A DNA stretch of 64,000 nucleotides from Kocuria palustris. Its GTDB lineage: Bacteria; Actinomycetota; Actinomycetes; Actinomycetales; Micrococcaceae. A model generated the notes under the pieces. That model did not search any database. It saw only the letters and a list, made by a program, of their open reading frames with translations, and was not told the DNA's origin. Position 1 is the stretch's first letter, and the number at the start of each line of letters is the position of its first letter. Shown here piece by piece: positions 49,345 to 58,794 of this stretch. The stretch is taken from assembly GCF_016907795.1 (NCBI RefSeq), contig NZ_JAFBCR010000001.1:1426001-1490000 (forward strand), given 5' to 3'. The translations under genes and the position numbers were made by a program.

Positions 49345-50736
49345 TCAGGCCCAGGTCCCGCTGACTCCGGCGATGTTCTGGTCGACGATCCGATCCTTGC
49401 CGTTCGGCGGGATCTCCAGGTGCTCCACCAGCTCGAAGCCCAGCTCCACCTGACCGGCCGTGCGTCGGCACATCGCCTGGTAGAACTCCTCGAGCTCCTC
49501 CGGGGCGGCATCAGCCGTGGGCTCGACCCGCAGCGTGACGCGGCCGGGCACGTCCTGCCGGAAGCGGAAGCGGCGGATGCACAGGAACTGATGCCCGTGC
49601 ACGTTCAGTGACGTGGTGGGGAACAGCGAGCCGTCTGCGCGTACCAGGCCCTCTCGGCCGCGCCGTGAGGAGATCGCTCGGAACGTGGGCTGACCCCAGG
49701 CATCCGTGCCCACGCGCTCGGCGGAATCTCCCGTGTCATAGCGCAGGAACGGCTGGCCCTTGATCATCAGGCTGGTGGTCATGAGCCGGCCGCGCTGCCC
49801 CACCTCCACGGGCAGGCCGTCCTCTCCGAGCAGCTCCGTGATGCCGTACAGGGGTTCGGCATGGAAGGTTCCGTCCGGATCCATCGAGGCGAAGCAGGTC
49901 CGCTCGCTCAGACCGTAGAAGTTGGAGATCCCCGCATTCGGGAACACCCGCTCGAAGGTCTGCTGCTGGCCGGGCGTGAACTCCTCCGAGACGGCCAGGA
50001 CGCCGCGGATCTGATGACGCCATTCGTCGTCGGGCAGCTGCTCCTCGACCAGCTTGGCCATGTAGCTCAGGGCCGACGGATAGCCGTGCAGGTAGCGGAT
50101 CCCGCGATCGCGCACCCAGCCCCACTGCTCCTGGATGCGTTCGGGGGCCAGCGCCTGGACCCGCAGCACCAGCTCGCCGGTCGCGCGCTGCAGGTAGTGA
50201 TCCGCCCCACCGGGCAGATCGGCCGCCCCTCGCAGGAACAGCCGCCAGTCGTCGAGCTCATAGCCCGTGGCCCGGTGCCAGGCATCGAAGACGTAGGCCC
50301 ACTCAGCGGCCCCGCGCTGCCGGTCCAGGTGGAACAGGATGGGATCGCCCGAGGTGCCGGAGGTGGCGGTCATCTGGACGCCGCTCTCCGGGACCGTGAG
50401 CATGCGCAGGGAGTGCTTGGACAGCTGCTCGCGGGTCAGGATCGGCAAGCGGGAAAGTCGTTCGAAGGCGCCGACGCCGCGCTCGCGCAGTGCCTCGTAT
50501 CCGGGCTCGGAACCGTAATAATCGGTCTCGGCTGCTTGATCGAGCAGCTGCTCGAGCCGTCGTCCGCGCTCCTGGGACGCCCAGGACGGCACCGTGCGAG
50601 CCTTGCGCAGCTCCCTCAGCGTCCGCTGGAACACCGGTCCATAGCGCAGCGACGGCGGAATGGCTCGGACGAGGGGGCCCACTCTCTCCCGCTGGTCCGC
50701 CGGAAGGTGGGCGACCTTCTCACGAAACGATCTCAC
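49345..50736 (-). CDS. CapK-like adenylate-forming enzyme, copy 1
   Basis: Phenylacetate-CoA-ligase-like protein (CapK/PaaK group), 463 residues from GTG 50736. ATSGTSGDPILFHL (about 124-137) is the AMP-binding P-loop-like motif, LHGYPSALSYMAKLVEEQLP is the A3-like block, and SNFYGLSERTCFASMD and PFLRYDTGDSAERVGTDAWG carry the adenylate-binding Glu and Asp. EIPPNGKDRIVDQN at the C terminus holds the catalytic Lys. GTG 50736 is favoured over ATG 50772 because a purine-rich GGGGAGAG precedes it and the paralogue starts in the same way. CapK-type proteins occur in capsule clusters, where they may activate an acyl or amino acid group for glycan decoration. The substrate is unknown. Confidence 0.85.
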   Translation of the reverse strand: MRSFREKVAHLPADQRERVGPLVRAIPPSLRYGPVFQRTLRELRKARTVPSWASQERGRRLEQLLDQAAETDYYGSEPGYEALRERGVGAFERLSRLPILTREQLSKHSLRMLTVPESGVQMTATSGTSGDPILFHLDRQRGAAEWAYVFDAWHRATGYELDDWRLFLRGAADLPGGADHYLQRATGELVLRVQALAPERIQEQWGWVRDRGIRYLHGYPSALSYMAKLVEEQLPDDEWRHQIRGVLAVSEEFTPGQQQTFERVFPNAGISNFYGLSERTCFASMDPDGTFHAEPLYGITELLGEDGLPVEVGQRGRLMTTSLMIKGQPFLRYDTGDSAERVGTDAWGQPTFRAISSRRGREGLVRADGSLFPTTSLNVHGHQFLCIRRFRFRQDVPGRVTLRVEPTADAAPEELEEFYQAMCRRTAGQVELGFELVEHLEIPPNGKDRIVDQNIAGVSGTWA

Positions 50737-50850
50737 GCTCTCCCCTTCGGATGTGGTCGCGCCGGGGGTCATCGGATCAGCTGCCCAGAGGCGCGCACCT
50801 CTGATGCGAGGTTACGTGTTCGTCCGCAAATTCTCCATGCGATTGCAGGA

Positions 50851-52236
50851 TCATGACCAGGTGGTCGCCGCCCCCGGAATCTGCTGATCCACCAGACGCT
50901 CCTTGCCGTTGGCCGGGACCTCCAGACGGTCCACCACCTCCAGCTCGAGGTGGATGCGATCCCCGATGACCGCCGCCATCGCTCTGTAGAGCTCCTGGAT
51001 CTGCGCATCGGTGGCTCCGGTGACCGGCTCCACGAGGAACGTGGCCTTGCCCGGTTCATGCTGTCGGAACCCGAACTTCCGAGCTGCGAGCACCTCCATG
51101 GTGTGCATTCCGAAGATCGCGGCGGGCAGGAAGCTGCCGTCACTGCAGATCAGCCCCTCCCGCCTGCGTCGTGATCGGATCTCACGGAAGATCGGCTGAC
51201 CCCAGGGATCCGTTCCCGTACGCAGCGCCGAGTCACCCGTGTCGTAGCGCAGGAAGGGCTGTCCGGTGAGCCGCAGACCGGTGGTGATGATCCTGCCGCG
51301 AGCGCCGACCTCGACGGCTCGGCCCTGCTCATCGACCAGCTCGACGACCCCGTAGAGGGGCTCGGGGTGGAAATCGCCGTCGTCGTCCATGACGGCGAAG
51401 GCCGTGCGCTCGCTCAGCCCGTAGAAGTTGGCCACGCGCGCCTGCGGGAAGACCCGGTGCAGGATCTCCAGCTGGGCCTCTGTGAGCTCCTCCGAGACGG
51501 CGAGGATCCCCCGGATCCTGTGCCGCCAGTCATCGTCCGGCAGCTCGGTCTCCACCAGGCGCGCCAGGTACGCGATGGCCGATGGCAAGCCGTGCAGGTA
51601 CTGGATCCCTCGCTGAGAGGCCAGCTGCCAGTGCTCCCTGATGAGCTCGGGACGCAGCGCCTGGACGCGCAGCACGACCTCCCCCGTGGAGCCCTGGACG
51701 AACCAGTCCGCACCACCGGGAAGCTCGGCTCCGCGCAGCCGCAGACGCCAGTCGTCGGCCTGATAGCCGGTCCTCCGCTCCCAGGCGCTCAGGACGTAGG
51801 CCCATTCGCTGGCGCCCCGGCTGCGGTCGAGCCAGAACACGATGGGCTCCCCGGAGGTCCCGGAAGTCGCGACCCGCTCGAGCTGGGCCTCGGGCACCGT
51901 GAGCATCCTGCTGCTGTGCTCCGTCACCGCCTCCCGCGTGAGGATGGGCAGGCGGCTCAGCCGCTCCACCGGCGGCATCGTCGTCTCGACCAGCGCCTCG
52001 TACCCCGCAGCTGAGCCGTAGTAGTCCGTTCCAGCCGCGGCATCCAGCAGCGACTGCAGCCGTCGATCTCGCTCTTCACGCCCCCATGACGGGACCGTCC
52101 ACGCCTTCCGGATCTCCCGCTGGGTCTGTCGGAACACGGGCCCGAACCTGATCCCTGCAGGCACATGCCGGGCGAATCCGGCGATCCGCTCCCGCTGCTC
52201 GGGCGGAAGGTGGGCGATGGTCTCGCGCAATGACAT
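50851..52236 (-). CDS. CapK-like adenylate-forming enzyme, copy 2
   Basis: 461 residues, tandem paralogue of the gene at 49345-50736 with matching motifs. ATSGTSGEPIVFWLDR is the phosphate-binding loop. QYLHGLPSAIAYLARLVETE, VANFYGLSERTAFAVMDDDG, QPFLRYDTGDSALRTGTDPW and VPANGKERLVDQQI follow in order. The binding pocket region around SSRMLTVPEAQLERV differs from copy 1, which may change specificity. Start ATG 52236 with GGGGAGCAG upstream. The two genes are 114 bases apart and co-oriented. No carrier protein or dedicated acyltransferase is seen next to them. Confidence 0.85.
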   Translation of the reverse strand: MSLRETIAHLPPEQRERIAGFARHVPAGIRFGPVFRQTQREIRKAWTVPSWGREERDRRLQSLLDAAAGTDYYGSAAGYEALVETTMPPVERLSRLPILTREAVTEHSSRMLTVPEAQLERVATSGTSGEPIVFWLDRSRGASEWAYVLSAWERRTGYQADDWRLRLRGAELPGGADWFVQGSTGEVVLRVQALRPELIREHWQLASQRGIQYLHGLPSAIAYLARLVETELPDDDWRHRIRGILAVSEELTEAQLEILHRVFPQARVANFYGLSERTAFAVMDDDGDFHPEPLYGVVELVDEQGRAVEVGARGRIITTGLRLTGQPFLRYDTGDSALRTGTDPWGQPIFREIRSRRRREGLICSDGSFLPAAIFGMHTMEVLAARKFGFRQHEPGKATFLVEPVTGATDAQIQELYRAMAAVIGDRIHLELEVVDRLEVPANGKERLVDQQIPGAATTWS

Positions 52237-52259
52237 AGCTGCTCCCCTCTGCAATGACC

Positions 52260-52293
52260 GATCGGGGCGCCGCTGGGCAGCGGCGCCCCGATC
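52260..52293 (-). terminator. Hairpin after putA
   Basis: A perfect 15-bp stem (52260-52274 with 52279-52293, GATCGGGGCGCCGCT) and a 4-base loop, downstream of putA on the minus strand and just before the CapK-like copy 2 leader. Confidence 0.8.
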
Positions 52294-52360
52294 GGCCCGT
52301 CATCTCATCGTCGGCATTCGATTATCCATGCCTCGAGCAGGCATCCGCCGATCGCGCTCC

Positions 52361-55300
52361 TCAGCCCATCAGCTCGTCCCGCAGCCGGTGCATGTCGGCG
52401 AACCGGTTGCCGAATCGGTGCAGCGTGATGGACACGGCCTGCTCGTGGAGCATCTCCTGGATCTCCACGCGGGAGGCGCCGACGATCGGGTGCATCATGA
52501 CCGCCACGTCCGGGGTGGCCCCCAGATCGACCACCAGGTCCGCATCGGTGCCGACGACCTTGATGCGCGCGCCCACGCCGAGCTCGAGCACCTCGGGATC
52601 GGAGTCCTCCGAGGCCCGGCCGCCGAAGGGCAGGCGATCGCGCAGCTTCTGCACCGCGGAGCGCTGCTCCTCCGGCTCGGACATCGCGCGGTAGGCAGTG
52701 CGGGCGCCGAGCAGGCGCCGGGCCTTGGCCTGGACGCGGAACCGCTCGTCGTCGACGGCGGGCAGCACCTGGGTGAACAGGGCGCGGGCCGCCCGCGGCA
52801 GGGCCTCCATGACGGCAGGCGCGGCCGAGAGCGTGACCTCCGAGCCGGAGCGAGCGGCGGCCAGACCCACGCGGATCACGTCGGTGACCGGGGCATCCTC
52901 CGCAGCGCGCACCACGATGTCGCGGGCGCGGTAGCGGAAGATGTTGGCCTCGCTGACCAGGCCCGTGGGGTCCTTGGCCACGCCGAACTCGGACTCCCAG
53001 GCCCGCTGGTCGGCAGCGGCGCAGGCTCGCAGCCAGGCCAGATCCTCCGCGGGCAGCGCCTCGATCACGTCGGCGTCACCCAGGACGTCGCGCACCGCGG
53101 GCAGCAGCCCGGGCTGCAGCTCCACGGAGTCGCCGGCGCGGAACCCCGCCTTGGTCCAGTGGCCCATCTGCGTGAGGTAGTTCGGGCCGCCGGCCTTGGC
53201 ACCCAGGCCCACCGACGACTTCTTCCAACCGCCGAAGGGCTGGCGCTGCACGATCGCGCCGGTGATGCCGCGGTTGACGTAGAGGTTGCCGGCCTCCACG
53301 CGCTCCAGCCAGGAGCCGACCTCCTGCACGTCCAGGGAGTGGATGCCGGCGGTCAGGCCGTACTCCACGGCGTTCTGCCACTCGATCGCCTGGTCCAGGT
53401 CCTTGGCGTGCATCAGTCCGAGCACGGGGCCGAAGACCTCGGTCTCGTGGAAGAAGGAGCCGGGCTTCACACCCGTCTTGATGCCCGGGCGCCACAGGCG
53501 GCCCGAGTCGTCGAGCTGCTTGGGCTCGAGCAGCCACTTCTCGCCCTCGTCCAGCTGGGTGAGGGCGCGCTTGAGCTTGTCGCCCGGCTGCTCGACCGTG
53601 GGGCCCACGATGGCCTGCAGGTTCTCCGGCCAGTCCACGACCATGGACGACGCCGCGTCCAGCAGCTGCTTCTCGTAGCGCTGCGAAGTGGCCACCGAGC
53701 CGACCATGATGCCCAGCGAGGCCGCCGAGCACTTCTGCCCGGCGTGGCCGAACGCGCTGGTGACCAGATCCCACACGGCCTGATCGCGGTCCGCTGCCGG
53801 AGTGATGATCAGGGCGTTCTTGCCCGACGTCTCGCCGATCACCGGACGGCCGCTGCGCCAGCCGCCGAACAGCTCGGCGGTTTCGTAGGCGCCCGTCAGC
53901 ACGATGCGGTCCACGCCCGGGTGGCTCACCAGCGCCTTGCCGGTGTCGCCCTCGACGGCGTCCACGAGCTGCAGGACGTCGCGCGGGACGCCCGCCTCCC
54001 ACAGCGCCTCCATCAGCGCCGCGGAGCAGCGCACGGTCTGCGGTGACGGCTTGTGGATGACGGCCGCACCGGCGGCCAGGGGCGCGACGGTCGAGCCGGT
54101 GGGGATGGCCAGCGGGAAGTTCCACGGCGGGGTGACCAGGTCCAGGACATCGGGCTCGAACTCGGCGCCGTCGACCTGCTCCAGCTCCTCGGCATGGCGG
54201 GCGTACCAGCGGCAGAAGTCGATGGCCTCGGAGACCTCGGCGTCCGACTGGGTGAAGGCCTTGCCGGTCTCGGCAGCGGCCACTGCCATGAGGTGCCCGC
54301 GGCGCTCGGCCAGCTTGTCGGCGGCGCGGTTGAGAATCTCCGCGCGCTCCCGGGCCCCGCGCTCGCGCCAGCCCTTGGCAGCATTGCGACCGGTCTCCAC
54401 GATCTCGGCGACGTCGTCGAGCTCGAGCGAGTCCGGGGTGGCCAGGCCCTGGTACCAGGACCGGTCCGTGATCAGATCCCGCAGCTCGAGCGCCCACTTC
54501 TGGTTCGCCGGGATCGAGATGTCGGTGTCCGGCTCGTTGCGGAAGGGCTCGTCGAGCGGCTGATGGCCCTGGTAGCCGCTCTGGCGCCCGGCGGCCTCCT
54601 GCGTGCGGTCCTGCACGCGGTGCGGGCCCGGGGCGCGCTCGCCGTCCAGGACCATGCCCTCCTCGAGCAGCTGCTCGACGGCGGCGCGGAAGCGGCCCTC
54701 CTCGCGGCGGAAGATCTGGTTGCCGGGCTCGATCTCGAAGATCCCGGACATGAAGTTCTCCGACTCGGCGTTCTCCTCGAGGCGGCGCACCAGGTAGGCC
54801 ACGGCGACGTCGAACTCCTCCGGGGCCACGGCGGGGACGTAGTAGAGCACTCCCCCGACGTCCTCGGACACGGCGATCGACTGCTCGGCGGCCATGCCCT
54901 GCAGCATCTCGAACTCGATGCGCTCGGAGACCCCGCGCTGCTCGGCGAGCAGCTTGGCGAAGGCGATGTCGAAGATGTTGTGCCCCGCCACGCCCATGCG
55001 CATCCCGCGCAGGTGCTCGGGGTCCATGGCCCAGGCCAGGACCCGCTTGTAGTTGGCGTCCGTGGCCTGCTTGGTCGGCATGACGGCCAGCGGCCAGTCG
55101 TGCATCTCGGCGTCCACGCGCTCCATGGGCAGGTTGGCGCCCTTGACCAGGCGGACCTTGATCTGCGCGCCGCCCTCGGCCACGCGCCGCTCGCCCCACT
55201 CGGACAGGTGCTGCACCGCGCCCAGGGCATCGGGCAGGTAGGCCTGCACGACGATGCCCGCCTCCAGGCTCTTCAGCTCGGGGCGCGAGAGCAGCGTCGT

Positions 55301-56059
55301 GAAGACCTGGGTGGTCAGGTGCAGGTCCGAGTAGACCTCCATGTCCAGGTTGATGAACTTGGTCCCGGCCGGGGCATCGGCGGCCTTGCGGTACAGCGGC
55401 AGCAGGCGCTCGACCACGCGCTCGACGGTCTCGTCGAAGCCCCAGTGCGAGAGCTGCGGGACCACGGAGGAGACCTTGATCGACGCGTAGTCGACGTCGT
55501 CGCGGGCCAGGATGCGGTCGACCTCGTCCAGGTGCTTATCGGCCTCGGCGAGGCCCAGGACCTCCTCGCCGAGCGGGTTGATGTTCAGCGAGTCGCCGCG
55601 CTGCGTGATGTGCTCGACGGCCTTACCGAACGGGCCCGGTCGGGAGTCGACCACCAGGTGACCGACCATCTGGCGAAGGCGGCCGCGGGCGATCGGGATG
55701 ACGACGGCCGGAGCCAGGTGGCTCATGTAGCTGCCGGAGACGATCTGCGAGCGATCCAGCGCGGACAGGGACTTGGGGGCGAGGCTCGCGATGCGCTGCA
55801 GCGCCCGTGCGGCGGCGACGCTGTCCTCGGTGCGGATGACGCGATCGACGAAGCCGACGGTGAAGTCCAGGCCGCGGGGGTCCTGCAGGATGGCGGAGAG
55901 GCGGTCGGCGGCGTCCGAGTCCGCGACTCCCTCTTCGGAGAGCTGCTGGGCCCTGCGGATCCAGGTGGTGGCCTGCTCGACGGCAGGATCGACCAGAGCG
56001 GGAAGATCGGCCAGCTCAGCGGGGCCGACCGGGGTGTTGTCGGTGAGGGGGGTGACCAT
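52361..56059 (-). CDS. putA: Bifunctional proline dehydrogenase/glutamate semialdehyde dehydrogenase
   Basis: Catabolic enzyme converting proline to glutamate in two steps, 1232 residues. The FAD-dependent TIM-barrel (about 115-430) has YMSHLAPAVVIPIARGRLRQ, KFINLDMEVYSDLHLTTQVF, IVVQAYLPDALGAVQHLSEW, VRLVKGANLPMERV and FEMLQGMAAEQSIAV. The aldehyde dehydrogenase region (about 520-1010) has PWNFPLAIPTGSTVAPLAAG and the catalytic Cys in FGHAGQKCSAASLG at about residue 776. Unlike E. coli PutA there is no N-terminal ribbon-helix-helix domain, so it is not an autorepressor. A C-terminal region of about 200 residues follows. It is monocistronic, with a terminator downstream. The ProY-like permease at 2345-3802 could supply substrate. 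Confidence 0.96.
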   Translation of the reverse strand: MVTPLTDNTPVGPAELADLPALVDPAVEQATTWIRRAQQLSEEGVADSDAADRLSAILQDPRGLDFTVGFVDRVIRTEDSVAAARALQRIASLAPKSLSALDRSQIVSGSYMSHLAPAVVIPIARGRLRQMVGHLVVDSRPGPFGKAVEHITQRGDSLNINPLGEEVLGLAEADKHLDEVDRILARDDVDYASIKVSSVVPQLSHWGFDETVERVVERLLPLYRKAADAPAGTKFINLDMEVYSDLHLTTQVFTTLLSRPELKSLEAGIVVQAYLPDALGAVQHLSEWGERRVAEGGAQIKVRLVKGANLPMERVDAEMHDWPLAVMPTKQATDANYKRVLAWAMDPEHLRGMRMGVAGHNIFDIAFAKLLAEQRGVSERIEFEMLQGMAAEQSIAVSEDVGGVLYYVPAVAPEEFDVAVAYLVRRLEENAESENFMSGIFEIEPGNQIFRREEGRFRAAVEQLLEEGMVLDGERAPGPHRVQDRTQEAAGRQSGYQGHQPLDEPFRNEPDTDISIPANQKWALELRDLITDRSWYQGLATPDSLELDDVAEIVETGRNAAKGWRERGARERAEILNRAADKLAERRGHLMAVAAAETGKAFTQSDAEVSEAIDFCRWYARHAEELEQVDGAEFEPDVLDLVTPPWNFPLAIPTGSTVAPLAAGAAVIHKPSPQTVRCSAALMEALWEAGVPRDVLQLVDAVEGDTGKALVSHPGVDRIVLTGAYETAELFGGWRSGRPVIGETSGKNALIITPAADRDQAVWDLVTSAFGHAGQKCSAASLGIMVGSVATSQRYEKQLLDAASSMVVDWPENLQAIVGPTVEQPGDKLKRALTQLDEGEKWLLEPKQLDDSGRLWRPGIKTGVKPGSFFHETEVFGPVLGLMHAKDLDQAIEWQNAVEYGLTAGIHSLDVQEVGSWLERVEAGNLYVNRGITGAIVQRQPFGGWKKSSVGLGAKAGGPNYLTQMGHWTKAGFRAGDSVELQPGLLPAVRDVLGDADVIEALPAEDLAWLRACAAADQRAWESEFGVAKDPTGLVSEANIFRYRARDIVVRAAEDAPVTDVIRVGLAAARSGSEVTLSAAPAVMEALPRAARALFTQVLPAVDDERFRVQAKARRLLGARTAYRAMSEPEEQRSAVQKLRDRLPFGGRASEDSDPEVLELGVGARIKVVGTDADLVVDLGATPDVAVMMHPIVGASRVEIQEMLHEQAVSITLHRFGNRFADMHRLRDELMG

Positions 56060-56240
56060 GAGGCGATTCGCTTTCAGGCACGTACTGCGGTGATGACCGT
56101 GGCACTCCCACGGTCATCGGCCTCGAGTCAGGGTTCGCACGTGGGGATCTTCGCTGCTGGGCCGATTCGGCCATCCTAGGAGACGCACCCCACACTGCGC
56201 ACACCATGCGTCTGCTGATGAATCTGCCCCGCCAGACGCC

Positions 56241-58730
56241 TCAGCGGCCCCGGAAGGCCCAGGGTGCGATCCGGCGCAGCACGCGACCGACCCGGCTGCT
56301 CAGGGAGTGCTCCTTGATCCGCTGCTCGGCCTCCTGGGTCAGCTCCCGCTGCGCCTGCACGGCCTCCAGGAGCTGACGGTTCTGCTCGAGCATCTGCTGC
56401 TGGCCCTCCTGCATCTGCTCGAGCCGCTCGCGCAGATCCTGTATCTCCCGCGCCATCCACAGCGGCAGGCCGATCCCGTTCTGATCGGTCCATTCGCGCA
56501 GGTGCCGCTCGCGCACCGCAAGATCGTGCTTCTCGTGCAGGGCCTTGCCCGCGAACATCGAGTTGCCGTCCGCGCCGAGCGCGCTGGGGCGCTGATGCCA
56601 GAAAGCCAGGGGCCGGCCCGGCAGGAAGCCGATCGTCGCGCTCGAGGCGACGCGCAGATTGAACTCCCAGTCCCCGGAGGCCGGCAGGGACTCGTCGAAG
56701 CCCCCCACGAGCCCGTGCAGGCTGCGACGGTAGAGGAAGCAGATCGGCACGCCCCGGTTGATGCTCAGCAGCTCGCTGAGGGTGATCGCGCTCTGCTCGG
56801 CCCAGAACAGGGCGCGCCCGGTCTCGCGCACGCTCTTCTGGCCGTCGTGGTCGTCGATCTGCTCGTAGACGATCTCCGTGCGGGCCATGACCCCGGCATC
56901 TGTGCACGACGGCCGCTCCAGGAAGGCGACGGTGCGCTGGAGGAACTGGGGGTCCCAGGTGTCGTCGTCGTCGTGGATCACCACGAACTCGCTGTCCGAG
57001 GCGGCCACCCCGCGGTTGGAGGCGGACTCCATGCCGACGCTGCGACGGTGCGAGAGGATCCGGCAGCGTCCGCGGAAGCGCTGCTCCCGGGCGTCGACGA
57101 GGCGCTGCACGGGCTCGGGATCGCCGCCGTCGTTGACGATGACCAGCCGCCAGTCGGCCAGGGTCTGGGCCAGGACGTCGTCCAGGGCGCGCTCGAGCAG
57201 CAGCGGGCGGTCCTTGGTGCGCATGATGATCGCCACGGAGGCCGCCGAGCCCTCCGCGACCGGCGCCTGCGGATCCGTCCAGTCGCGGCGCAGTGCGCGG
57301 GAGAACTCGGTGCCGGCCCCTGCCGCCGGGACCTCCGGCACCTCCGCCGGGCCGGGCAGCGCCCCGGACAGCCCCACCAGGACCCCGTCCCACCAGGCCG
57401 CGGCCGTCTCGCGCACAGCGGCCCGACGCGCCAGCAGATCGCTCCAGAACTCCCGGTGGCCCTCCACGGCCTCCTGCGTCCAGCGCTGCGCGGCCTGATG
57501 CGTGTCCCATGCGGCCTCGCGCGGGGTGATCAGCGCAGCCAGCGGGACGACCTGCCCGGAGATGCCCCAGGTGCGCAGGGCGCCCTCCATGCGCACCTGG
57601 GAGTAGCGGTCCACGGCGATCGGCAGGACGGTCGCACCTCCGGCCAGGCCGAAGACCAGCGGGTGATAGCGCGAGCTCACCACGTAGTCGGCGCTCAGGG
57701 TGCGCCGCAGGCTGTCCTCGGCGTCCTCGATCGGACGGTGGGCGGCCGCATGGCGCATCCGGGCGGCCACGAGCCGGTGGAAGGCCTCGTCGCCGTCGTG
57801 CTCGCCCGGACGGGCCAGGTGCGGCACGAGCTCCACGGCCCCGCCGGTGCGCTCGACCAGCGCGTCCAGCACGACCGCGTAGACCTCAGCGGCCTCATGC
57901 TCCTCGAACGGGCCGGCGCCGGGGGCGAAGGTCGCCACGATCCGCGGGGCGGTGGGATCGGACAGCGCCTGGGCCTCGACGTCCTCCGCAGCAGCGCCCG
58001 CGGCCGGGCTGCCCGAAGGGGAGGCCTCAGCTGATGGCGCCTCCGCGAGTGGCTGCGCCGCGGCCGTGGAGCCGCCGGGCGCCGCAGCCTCGCTCTGCGG
58101 GGTGTTCCAGGGCGCGGAGAGCACCTCGAGCGCCCAGCCCACCGAGTCGTCGGGGCACGCGCGCAACCCCGGATGCCCGGGGCACAGCTGCTGCGCCAGC
58201 GCCAGGGAGTCCGGGTCGCGCAGGCCCACGAGCACCGCGGTCTCGAGCATCTTGGCCAGCACGGGGCGGTCCTGCTCGCTGAGCTCGGGGCCCAGGGTCT
58301 GCCCGCTGATGACCACGGGAAGCCCCAGGCTGCGAGCGATCTCGACCACGGCGGCGCGCTCGCTGAGCAGCCAGCCGTAGCGGGAGTTCATGTTGCCGCC
58401 GCCGCCGATCAGCAGCGCGTCCACGCCGCGCAGCGCCTCGATCAGCGCGAAGACCTGATCCTCCGGCGGAAGGGCGTCGATGCGGCCGTCGAGCACCTCG
58501 CGGATCTCCCCGAGGTAGCGCGCGCGATCCTCCGGGGGCCAGGGGAAGCGCAGGGTGGGCACCGGCACGACCGACTCGAACCGAGCCGCGGTGTGCTGCG
58601 GATCCCGGGTGAGCATCACGGGCTCCTGGATCCCGCGAGCGCGCAGGGCGGCGACGGCGGCGTGGCCCATGGCCTCGTCGCCCACGTGGTAGTCGATCTG
58701 TCCGACGTCGACGAGGAGGGCTGCCTGCAT
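56241..58730 (-). CDS. Fusion of polysaccharide pyruvyltransferase-like and GT2 domains with coiled coil
   Basis: 829 residues in three parts. Residues about 1-430: polysaccharide pyruvyltransferase family (CsaB/WcaK type, PF04230), with VDVGQIDYHVGDEAMGHAAV, LLIGGGGNMNSRYGWLLSER, VVISGQTLGPELSEQDRPVL, an Ala/Ser/Pro-rich insertion and SSRYHPLVFGLAGGATVLPI (the S-x-R-H histidine motif). Residues about 500-740: GT2 transferase, with VAIIMRTKDRPLLLERALDD, EFVVIHDDDDTWDPQFLQRT (DDDD metal site) and SLPASGDWEFNLRVASSATI. Residues about 755-810: heptad coiled coil, ARE IQDLRERLEQMQEGQ and onward, then a basic tail. No signal peptide. It could both add a sugar and ketal-modify the glycan. Neighbours are putA and a GH15 gene, not the main locus. 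Confidence 0.85.
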   Translation of the reverse strand: MQAALLVDVGQIDYHVGDEAMGHAAVAALRARGIQEPVMLTRDPQHTAARFESVVPVPTLRFPWPPEDRARYLGEIREVLDGRIDALPPEDQVFALIEALRGVDALLIGGGGNMNSRYGWLLSERAAVVEIARSLGLPVVISGQTLGPELSEQDRPVLAKMLETAVLVGLRDPDSLALAQQLCPGHPGLRACPDDSVGWALEVLSAPWNTPQSEAAAPGGSTAAAQPLAEAPSAEASPSGSPAAGAAAEDVEAQALSDPTAPRIVATFAPGAGPFEEHEAAEVYAVVLDALVERTGGAVELVPHLARPGEHDGDEAFHRLVAARMRHAAAHRPIEDAEDSLRRTLSADYVVSSRYHPLVFGLAGGATVLPIAVDRYSQVRMEGALRTWGISGQVVPLAALITPREAAWDTHQAAQRWTQEAVEGHREFWSDLLARRAAVRETAAAWWDGVLVGLSGALPGPAEVPEVPAAGAGTEFSRALRRDWTDPQAPVAEGSAASVAIIMRTKDRPLLLERALDDVLAQTLADWRLVIVNDGGDPEPVQRLVDAREQRFRGRCRILSHRRSVGMESASNRGVAASDSEFVVIHDDDDTWDPQFLQRTVAFLERPSCTDAGVMARTEIVYEQIDDHDGQKSVRETGRALFWAEQSAITLSELLSINRGVPICFLYRRSLHGLVGGFDESLPASGDWEFNLRVASSATIGFLPGRPLAFWHQRPSALGADGNSMFAGKALHEKHDLAVRERHLREWTDQNGIGLPLWMAREIQDLRERLEQMQEGQQQMLEQNRQLLEAVQAQRELTQEAEQRIKEHSLSSRVGRVLRRIAPWAFRGR

Positions 58731-58794
58731 GGCGATGATCCTCCCACAGCCGCCTCGGTAGCTGCCGGGCGGCAGCGGCGAGCGCCCGGAGGGC

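Noticed and set aside
54053-56179. Plus-strand open frame of 708 codons opposite putA
   Set aside because: The translated sequence is a shadow rich in Leu-Gly-Arg-His without motifs; putA motifs on the other strand are unequivocal.
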